From assembly GCA_000310025.1 (NCBI GenBank), contig FN649743.1, forward strand, positions 1,567,108-1,607,176: a stretch of 40,069 nucleotides of DNA. The letters run 5' to 3'. Shown in pieces: positions 32,201 through 40,069 of this stretch. Positions within the stretch are counted from its first letter, which is position 1. The number at the start of each line of letters is the position of its first letter. Position numbers and translations under genes: made by a program. Under the pieces are notes generated by a model that saw only the letters and a program-made list of their open reading frames with translations, was not told the DNA's origin and ran no database searches. Source of the stretch: Ectocarpus siliculosus (taxonomy: Eukaryota; Sar; Phaeophyceae; Ectocarpales; Ectocarpaceae).

Positions 32201-35200
32201 AGGTAGCACCAGTAAAACGATTTTTGGCGAAATAATACCGATGACGTGAAACCATGAAATACCCAGGAAAAGGGTTTGTGTGCTCGAGTGTCATCGGCAA
32301 CCGAAAAAGCACTGAGTTTCCATTCGAACCCCTTCCCCCGGGCCTTGTTCTAATGCTGCTTTATTTTGTCTGGCTGGAAAACAATATGATATTACAGGCG
32401 GCGTTGTCGGAGGCGAGGTCGAAGTTGGCAGCTGTCGAAAACGCCTTGTCTCGCTCGGACGAGGAGTTGCAGGAGGCCCAGTCTCAGCTAGGGCGTATGC
32501 AGGTGTGTGCGCAACCAAGGGTCCTCCGGCGGCATACATATTGTACGATTATTGGGAATCATTGGATAGGCAGAGCAGGTGTTCCAAGAATTGAGTCGGT
32601 GTTCGATGGCATTGCGACATACTGCAGCGCCCAGCAGGTTTTCCCAGGGGGAAAATTTGGAATGTCTTGAGGGGGGAAGAGTTGTTTCGACGACTATGTA
32701 AGATGGCCACAAATCACACATTTCAATGTCCCGGTCAATGTTGCTGCTGTTGCTGCTGCTACTGCTGTTGTTGTGTTCGCGATGAAAACCGTCCCGGCTA
32801 ACACGGGCAAACAACAACGATGTCCTCTCGAGATTTGCTGCCCCTTAGCCCACGCCCCTCCCTAACCTCGACAGCCGTCACCGCCTATCTACTACTGCAC
32901 CCTTGTCGTTGATTGAGCAGGCCGAAGGTGTTGAGCAGCAGGCGCTGTTCGAGGCGAAGGTCGCCGAGCTCTCCGCCGCCGCCAGCAAGATCTCCTTGCT
33001 GGAAGACAGCGTCGCCAGGCACCTCGCTCGCCACCAGGATCTCGAGGACGAGCTGCAGGTTTGTGCTATACTTCGACCTGGTTACATGGTGTTCTACCGC
33101 CCTGTTCGGGAATACAGTAGTGGGGGACCCTGTATATTGCCCGGTGCCCGGTATCGTGCCGGTGTTTTGGGCTCGCTCACATTGAATCAACGACGCCGTT
33201 CTGTACTTGGAGTAGTGCCCGTGTCCGGTATGGTGTCGGTAAAATCTCTGGACACATGCCGGCACAATACAGAGGGCCCACTGCTGTATAGGGACCATTG
33301 TGGTATTCGTGCTTGTATCCATGCGGCCCTTATTTTCTCAAACAAAGTGGAATGTATCACACGACGGGACCTTTTATTTTGGTTTGTTGCAGAAACTCCG
33401 CCAAGAGACTGGAGGTCTGAGGTCTGCGCAGCCCGGAAGCGCGGGTTTCGACCACACTGACTCCCCGTTGTTCCAACTTCTTTCGTTGTTGTTTCGACGC
33501 AGAAACTTCGCGAAGAGACCAAGGCCCTGGAGGCAAGCCGCGACGCGCTGGAAGCGGAGGCCAGTGCCAAGCTGGCCGAGAGGAACAGCGAGCTCGAGGC
33601 CTTCAGGGCGCGCACTGCCGACCTGACTGCGAAGCTTGAGGTAGCTTCGCTGATAGAATGCGTGTGTTTCTTTGGGTATTGCGTGGTCTTGTTGTTTATG
33701 GAGCGTGGCCTTTGCTCTAACTACAGCAGTACTTGTGGAATTTCAGATTCGAATTCGTTGGGCTGTGTCCGCGAGATATCGTCGTGTTGGTAGTTAGTGC
33801 TATCTTCCACGGGATGAATACCGGTGTGTGCTGGCTGATGTTGGTCGTGCGTAACGGCATCTACGTGCATGGCATGTTACGAGAGCTGCGGCATGGGGAT
33901 TCAACAATAGTAACCATGGCACCTGCTGACGTAACGGCCGTATGCAGCGAGGATGGCCGCGAGCAATCTCATTTTGCTGCAGGAGACTATATGTAGAGAC
34001 TCACTCCAAGCAAGTCCCTGCAGCCTCGATTTTTTTTGTTCTCTTGCTAACAGAACGTTGGTGATGGCCGTGTCCATTAATTCCACGCTTGCCTTTTGTC
34101 GCAGAGCACCAATGCTGGCCGCGAGGAGATGGAGGTTGAGAGCAAGCGCTTGAAGCGGGATCTCGAAGCCCGCTGCCGGGAGCTGGAGGCCGAGAACCAG
34201 GTAGCCAGCCTGTTAATACTGTTTTAGAGTATTTTCTCTTCCCGCCGACAGCCCGTCTGTACCCGTTCGTCCCTCGCTGTGTCCATCATCATTATCCTCC
34301 CCTAGGGTGTTACTCCGCCCTACAGGCAGACATTGTTTTGTGTGTTACCGTGATGCTTATTTTCGGGTGTCAGGATCGTGGGGTTCGGTGTGTGTGTACG
34401 CACCAGCCTGGGCCAATAGAACAGTAGGAAGGCCACGGACGGGCCTTTCTTCTTTGACGTGCTCCTTGTTTTATTACCCTCAACTTGCTTCCGCGGTGCT
34501 TGCCTCAAATTTTGTTAGTTGCGTCATAGTCTAGTCTCTAGTCTCTTGCACGTTGTTGGAGGTGCCTTGGCTTGTCGGTTACACATAAGCAAAAGCGTCT
34601 TGGAGTCTTTTTTATTCAGATCTTCTTTCGTGACTGGCTTCACCCTCTACGTGGTAGGAATACTTTTGTACGTGCGTGTGCGTCGAATGCACGTTGTCAG
34701 AGGTGTTTTACTATATTGTGCTTGCAACACCGGGTCTTCCCGCCCCCCCCTCCCCGCACCCACGAGACTGACCACCATGAAAGTGGCACCTGATGCAAGA
34801 ACTGCAGTATGTATCCATAGAGCAGATATCGCGGAGTATTACAACGGTTATCACTTGGTAGAATTTGGAAGCCGTTCTACGCTGCTGGTATAAAAGGGTT
34901 AGCAGTTGCTTGTGTGCCCATACTCCAAGTGTTGACCCGTGCCCCCCTCGACCCCTTTTGTTGGGTGGTTTGGTCCGAGCCGCGTTTTGCCTCAACATCC
35001 CGTCACGTCTTTCAGCCGAGAAAATGTTTTCATCATCACACCTGGCGGAGAGCGATACAGCGTGTTTCTCGTCTCTCCTCGTTGTCCATACGCACGTACC
35101 GGTCCTCCAGGCCCAGGAGGCCGAGTTCGAGCAGAAACTTTCGGAGAAGGTGGCTGAGCTGAAGGCTAACGCCCTCGACATGCAGGCGAAAGTCAGGGAG

Positions 35201-38200
35201 CGAGAGATGCTGGAAGCGAGGCACGCCGAGAAGCTGCAGGTGCGTGCGTTTTTTTTTTTTTGTGTATATTTTATTTACTACAAAAACCGACTTACCATTG
35301 GACATCCGCCAGGTCTCGGGTGTGTAAGTTGTGTTTAATCACGATTTCAAACCAATCACGCAAAAGTGGGTTGCGGTAGACTGGAGGCTTGTGGAAGCGA
35401 GGGTCGGTGCTTCTCTACGAACGGGGCCTACCAATGGTAGTTTGCTGCGCCCGGGATTACTGTTTAAGCGGCGGAGGATGATCAAAGATATTCGCATCGA
35501 CCTATCCACGTCTCTTAGTTTCCCCACTTCCGCGGTTTGTCCCGTTCACCAAGCCGACAACAACGACCAAACACACCACCAACAGCAAGAAAAAACCCGA
35601 ATGAATGTGCAAAGAACGCTACCATATCCAAGAACTCCACCGCAAGCACTCGAGGGAGCGACCACGAAACACACGACTGCTGTAGCAAGAACACTGCGTT
35701 TTTGATCCGTTCACCGAACCGACAACAACACGACCAAACACATGGGCAACACGAAGAAGAGAAGAAGTCGCGCCACGAACACCACCTCAACCACTTGGTA
35801 CCTTAAGCCCTCTTTTGCAACCACTTACTGACACCACCGCAACCGCTGGATGGGCAACTCCAGGCCCTCGAGGGGGAGAAGGCCTCCATGCGCGCCGAAC
35901 TCGAGGACCGGTACGCCTCTTCTTCGGAGGAGCTCCGCGCCCTGTCTACCGAGAAGAGGAAGGCCGACGAGGCTTGCTCCGCGCTGCGCGACCGGGCGAG
36001 CGCCCTCGATGACCGCACGGAGACGATGGCTGGTGAACTCAAGGTGCGTGTGCGTGTATGTGTGTGTGTGTGTTTTCTTTCTTTTTTGTTTAGCATCGTC
36101 CCCGCTATCGGGCTGAGTACGTTGAATAGACGCCAGTCTCGGCACGGTTGAAGACACAAAATGCTCCTAAAGGCCACGAGCTGGGATCCCGTGAAGGGGC
36201 GTCACGGGGGAGACGATGCTACTCTCCGGAACAGAGCCTGGGTGTGTGTTTGAACTACAATGGACCGCACTTACCGGCTGACCAATGAAAAGACGCCAGT
36301 CTTGCAGCGGGACTAAAAACGCGAAGACGCTGTCTCAGTAAAGGGTTCTGCTGACAGGAGGACCTTTGTGTGTGTCGTTTTGGCTTTTGGGGGAAGCTTT
36401 TGTTGCTGGCGGAATGGTGCACACCCCCCTCATGTGTTGTAACCGCAAACCGTTCTGGGAAGGGTGTTGGCCGTGGGGGACGGCGTGCACGCGCAAGGCA
36501 GGCAGGGGGTATGTTGGTGGTGGATCTGTTCACCTGTACCTTGAGTCTGTGGAAGCCGGGGGTTGGCTCGGGCTCGCACAATACTCGGTAGTAGTCTTGG
36601 TTCACTCTCACATTTGGCACGCCTTAATATTCTACTTACAGTTTCCGTCTTCTGTTTCTCGGGGGGGTGACTTAGTAGAAAGCAGAGCCCTCACTCCAAA
36701 CGTACAGGCTCGTTCAGATTCTCGGCTCACCCTTCCGGAGCGGGGTTGGTTCCCGTCTTTCTCTCTGAATTCGCATATCCCGTTGCATGATACTCACACC
36801 TTCCGTAGTTGTCTAGCATCTTTGTCTGTTCGCGGTCCCTTCGCTGAGGAACAGGAATCATTGTTTCCTTGCACGGCACGCAGTAAGTTGTCCCGCTGCG
36901 TCCCACCGGTCGAGATGCGCGCACGTAAGTAAGCCGAACTGTCTGTGAGGATTGACCAAGGAAATCAGACCGGGGGCGGTTAGAAATCGTCGATCTTGGG
37001 GTACAATTACATACGCATATCACCAGTATACGAAAATCACAAAGCTACGGAGTGCACGCAAAGCACACATGCCCACGAAATGCACCAGAGGACTTTTCTC
37101 ACACTCTCCCTCAAATCTTGGCCTCAACCAACCACCTGTCTTTATCATCACTCACACGAAAGTCAAAATCATCCACAAAGCACGAAGGCCCACTACTACA
37201 CCGCAGGGCCGACCGGGCCTTTTTTCTCAAGCTCTCCCTCTCGGCTCCACTCGCCACATATCACATCCCCAACAACAGGCTATGGCCGACAAGAACGCCT
37301 CCTTGACTGCAGGAGCCGAGTCCTCCCGCAAGCTTCTCGCCGCGCGGGGCCAAGAGGTGGCCGACCTCGTCGTCAAGGCCGCTGCGGAGGCCGCCAGCGC
37401 CGGCGCCGCCCTGTCGGCGATGGAAGGTCGTCTCCGGGAGGACAAGCGAGCGGCGAGGGCGGAGATTTCGGAGATTGTGAAGGAGGCCGAGCAAGCGGCG
37501 TCGACGGCCAGGGAGGCTGAGGAGCGCAGCTCTGAGGAGATTGGTGAGGGGGGGGGGGGGGGGGGTTGTTGTACTTGGTGCTTTGTTTTAGTGGGAGTGG
37601 GTGAGTATGTCGAGTATACGACTGGTGTTGACGTTTGCGCGAATTTTTGCTGGGCTCGAGGTGGAGGCTGAAGTGTCAAGTATACGACTGGAGTTTGAGA
37701 TTGAAGTGTTATTTGCTGGCGTGAGTGCAAGTGTGAGGGGGGGGGAGGTGGGAGTATCGAGTACTCGACTGTAGAGATTGGAGTGCTCTGTGCTGGCTCG
37801 AGGGTTGTCTGTGAAAAGGGGAACGTTTCTGCCTTTGGTTTGGTAGGGACGGATGGACAGGGCGAGGACTGTTTGCTTGCATCCTCGATGTGCATGGCTG
37901 GTTTGGGGCGTTGCCCGAACCGGTTCTTGTTGACGATATCCGAACTTTCACCGACAACAAAGTCTCAGGTTTTTTTATGTCCCGCCCTGCATGTTTTCTA
38001 GTTGATGGACCCTCTCCCTTCTCCTTCATTTTCTTGTGAGCCTGTGGGTCACGCCAGTTGCATCTTATCGATAGATAGTCAAAGATGCACGATTCGTGTC
38101 GTACGCAATTCGGGTCAAGAAACACAGTAGTTTCACGATACTCCCCCCTCTGAGCCCTGCGCAACAGGCATAAGGCTCAAAAATGCCTGACAAGATTGAT

Positions 38201-39223
38201 GAACGTCAGGCTCGAGCTCGAAGCTGACGGTCCTCGTGCACGGCCATCAACTCTCTTCTTGTTGCACCGTATCGTATCGCATCGTAGGTTCCCTCCGCAG
38301 AGAGGCGGCGAGGCTGACAGGAGAGCTGCAGGTGCTCAGTCACGACATGGCCAGCTCGGAGAGGGAGGCTTCGGACGCCATGCGGCAGAAGGAGGACGAG
38401 CTCGCCGCCGCTCGCAAGGAGAGCTCGCGCTTCGAACAGGAGGCGGAGAAGTACAAGAAGGTCGTCGCCGGCATGCAGTTTCAGGTACAGGGCCCCCCCC
38501 CCCCCCACTTTAGAGAAGGTTCGGGTTTAGGGTTTAAGTCTGCTCCACACCTTCAAGACGAACTTATTTTTCAGAACCAGGTGTCCCGTGATTTCAAAAG
38601 CCTTGGCATTAGACCTTGAAGACGCTGCCCCGCGTTGCAGACTTTTTCCCTTGTGTATGTACTTGCATGTGCGTCTGCAACGCGGGGAAGGCTGTAATAT
38701 GTGGCGGGTGTGGTTGTGTGCAGCCTCGGAGGGGGGGGTGCGGGTGTTCGGTAGCTCCGCATGTAGACGCTACGCCTGGCAATGCCGGCCGTACCTCCTC
38801 CACCGGTCTCCCTTCATCGATACCGGTACCTGACACCCCGCCGCCCGACCCGTGTTTGTAATCGATTATGCAATCTAACCCTGGTTCGGAGAACGTTCGG
38901 CCATACCCCGTGGTACAAGGCGCCCCCGTGACGTTGCCGCGACGACGTTTTACACAACCTTTTTTTTTTCCCCGTCTTCCGTTGGCTGCCCTCTCTTCCT
39001 CTTTGTCATGACACCGCCATTTGTCGGCACCTGTTGATGTTGGTCTCGGTGGGACGGCACCGCCAGCTCGATGAGGTGTCTTCAAAGCTCCGGGGGTCGG
39101 TGGCGGAGCTGCTCAAGGAGCAGCAGGAGCACAAGGAGGCCATCGGCAGGAGCGCTCAGGAGGTGGCTCGGGCTGCCAATTCCCTGAGTTATCTGGAGAA
39201 GGAGGTTGGTTTCTTGGTGGGGG

Positions 39224-39271
<48 letters not shown>

Positions 39272-39850
39272 TCACTACTTTAGCTGTTACTTACTATCCG
39301 TAAGGTCGATGGTGCTGTTCTTTCGTGCTGTTGTTGTTGCAAGTTGATGGCGTTTGCTGATGCTGTTGTCGACGTTGACTACATTTTTTTGCGATGCACC
39401 GCCGCCGCTGCTGCTGTTGTGTACGTTTGGTTGGTGCGTATCGGTCGTGTCACGGCAACAACCTCCCTGAGTCGCACATCGTCTAGAACACCTCACGCGC
39501 TAGACCAATGTCCCCCCCGCCCCCCCCCCCCCCCCTCATCAGGGCTCCCGGCCCCAGGGAAAGTCTAGCCCCCAAAACCCCCCAACTTGGGTCCTTCCCC
39601 GAAAAAAAAGATAGCGCCCACCCCCAGGCCCTGAGGGGGTCCGCCCCAACCGACGCCCTGGAAGCGCAGCTCCCGGCCTCCCCCCAGGGGCTCGCCCAAA
39701 CGCAAGAGGGACTGCCGGGGGGGTCCTCCAAAGGGGTTTGGCTGAAGCGGGACGCCCCCCAACTGGAGAATAAGATGAAAAACGAGGGGGCCGCGGCGGC
39801 GGCGGCCCTGGAAGGGGAAGGGGAGGCTCCGGCGGAAATGGAGTCCAAAG
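29288..39850 (+). CDS. large coiled-coil protein, at least 15 exons, 3' partial
   Basis: Exons: 29288-29608, 29912-30904, 31172-31264, 31560-31664, 31851-32045, 32398-32502, 32921-33058, 33503-33640, 34105-34200, 35111-35239, 35864-36043, 37279-37543, 38288-38484, 39067-39204, then a degraded exon at about 39628-39850. Every join is phase 0 except one phase-1 pair (37543/38288). About 1030 aa are seen before the damaged part. The N-terminus is acidic (an eight-Glu run, exon 1). Exon 2 is disordered and Ala/Ser-rich, then becomes a helix (LRSERDSLANACGRLEADRE). From there on all exons encode charged heptad-like coiled coil with few prolines. No motor, kinase or membrane domain is seen, so it could be a Golgin-, centrosome- or filament-type scaffold; the family is not recognised. 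The start is uncertain: ATG 29288 is in frame, but an acceptor-like ccacag at 29335-29340 could mark an upstream exon. Confidence 0.75.
33113..33290. repeat. foldback element in an intron
   Basis: Arms 33113-33146 and 33258-33290 are imperfect inverted repeats of about 33 bases, sharing ATACAG-AGTGGG and CTGTAT-TTG blocks. They enclose about 111 bases that contain further CCGGTAT/GTGCCGG repeats. It sits in the intron between the exons ending 33058 and starting 33503. Confidence 0.6.
33393..33414 (+). pseudogene. ghost duplicate of an exon start
   Basis: After a good acceptor (ttgttgcag) comes AAACTCCGCCAAGAGACTGG, reading KLRQETG. It resembles the start of the true exon at 33503 (KLREETK), which lies 110 bases downstream after its own acceptor. 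The copy soon diverges and has no phase-0 donor. Confidence 0.6.
35542..35757. repeat. direct repeat, 165-bp period
   Basis: A block of about 50 bases starting CCGTTCACCAAGCCGACAAC at 35542 recurs, slightly diverged, at 35707. Both copies lie in the intron before the exon at 35864, which suggests an old tandem duplication. Confidence 0.8.
38628..38687. repeat. 15-bp perfect hairpin in an intron
   Basis: CCCCGCGTTGCAGAC (38628-38642) and GTCTGCAACGCGGGG (38673-38687) are perfect inverse complements with a 30-base loop. It lies in the intron between the exons ending 38484 and starting 39067. Confidence 0.85.
39224..39268. repeat. (GCT)n trinucleotide repeat, intronic
   Basis: About 14 GCT units starting 20 bases after the donor at 39204. 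The repeat reads as poly-Ala if the intron is retained. Repeats of this kind are often length-variable. Confidence 0.9.
39628..39850 (+). CDS. damaged further exon of the large coiled-coil gene
   Basis: After a cag acceptor the phase-0 frame includes TDALEAQL and QLENKMKNEG, then an Ala run and EGEGEAPAEMESK, matching the style of the upstream coiled-coil exons. Surrounding G/C runs are inflated and produce helix-breaking Pro and Gly residues (LPGGSSKG), which are probably base-call errors. The expected donor reads AAAGGGTGTG, one G too many for AAG|gtgtg. Confidence 0.5.
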
Positions 39851-40069
39851 GGTGTGTTGGGGGGTGTTGTGTTGTGTTGGGGGGGACCGGAGGAAACCGG
39901 GGGGGGGGGGGGGTTAAAAGGGGAAACCCTAAGGATTTGTATTTTTAGGGTTTTGCCCCACTTGGGCCAGGAACGCCCACCCATTTTTTATGGTGTCCAA
40001 AAGAAGAAGAAGAAGGGGGGGGGGGGAAAAGCTTTTTTACCCCCCCCGGGGTTTTTTTTTGGGCCCCCG
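39851..40069. other. low-quality contig end
   Basis: Long inflated G, C, A and T runs, as at the left end. No feature can be trusted here. Confidence 0.75.

Noticed and set aside
34547-34710. Short direct repeat TGCACGTTGT..GAGGTG, 141 bases apart
   Set aside because: Similarity covers only about 19 bases and fades on both sides, so chance cannot be excluded.
1-40069. tRNA genes, rRNA, CRISPR arrays, retrotransposon polyproteins
   Set aside because: I looked for B-box-like GGTTCGA motifs, regular spacer arrays and reverse-transcriptase or integrase motifs and found none that stood up.

Overview
The window is eukaryotic nuclear DNA. Genes are split by many introns of a few hundred bases up to about 1.2 kb. 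Exons are GC-rich, coding triplet repeats make Ala, Ser and Gly runs, and polypyrimidine-cag splice acceptors are common. Architecture, base composition and protein style fit a brown alga or related stramenopile (Ectocarpus-like). That assignment is inference from style; no marker gene here proves it. The first ~500 bases, the last ~550 bases and the flanks of a 100-N gap at 22852-22951 carry inflated homopolymers and look like low-quality read ends, so ORFs there are unreliable.

Layout. 1-5725: no gene recognised, apart from a (TC)n microsatellite. 5726-9779 (+): four-exon gene for a ~689-aa disordered protein with one PGPxxY motif, unknown function. 11415-12506 (-): single-exon gene, 363 aa, unknown. 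About 17667 down to 13693 or lower (-): at least eight exons encoding an IQ-motif (calmodulin-binding type) protein whose 3' end is unresolved. 19854-25878 (+): seven introns, a thioredoxin-domain protein 9 (TXNDC9/phosducin-like) homologue; this is the only confident family assignment. 27282-28220 (+): coiled-coil protein ending in a single hydrophobic segment, i.e. probably tail-anchored. 29288 to the window end (+): a long coiled-coil protein, more than 1000 aa over at least 14 exons, whose terminal exon runs into poor sequence.

I built the multi-exon models by hand. Exons were joined only where reading phase on both sides of a GT-AG (once GC-AG) intron agreed. Nearly all introns are phase 0, and AAG is repeatedly used as the acceptor triplet.

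Functional links are limited. TXNDC9-type proteins act with the CCT chaperonin, which folds actin and tubulin. The IQ and coiled-coil proteins would suit cytoskeletal or membrane-tethering roles, but nothing shows that these neighbours work together.

Most of the unusual material is non-coding: two related foldback (MITE-like) elements, an inverted copy of an exon-intron junction of the long coiled-coil gene inside the TXNDC9 gene, a nested hairpin just after the TXNDC9 stop codon, a 15-bp perfect hairpin and a second foldback in introns of the coiled-coil gene, a ghost duplicate of an exon start, and three intronic tandem duplications.
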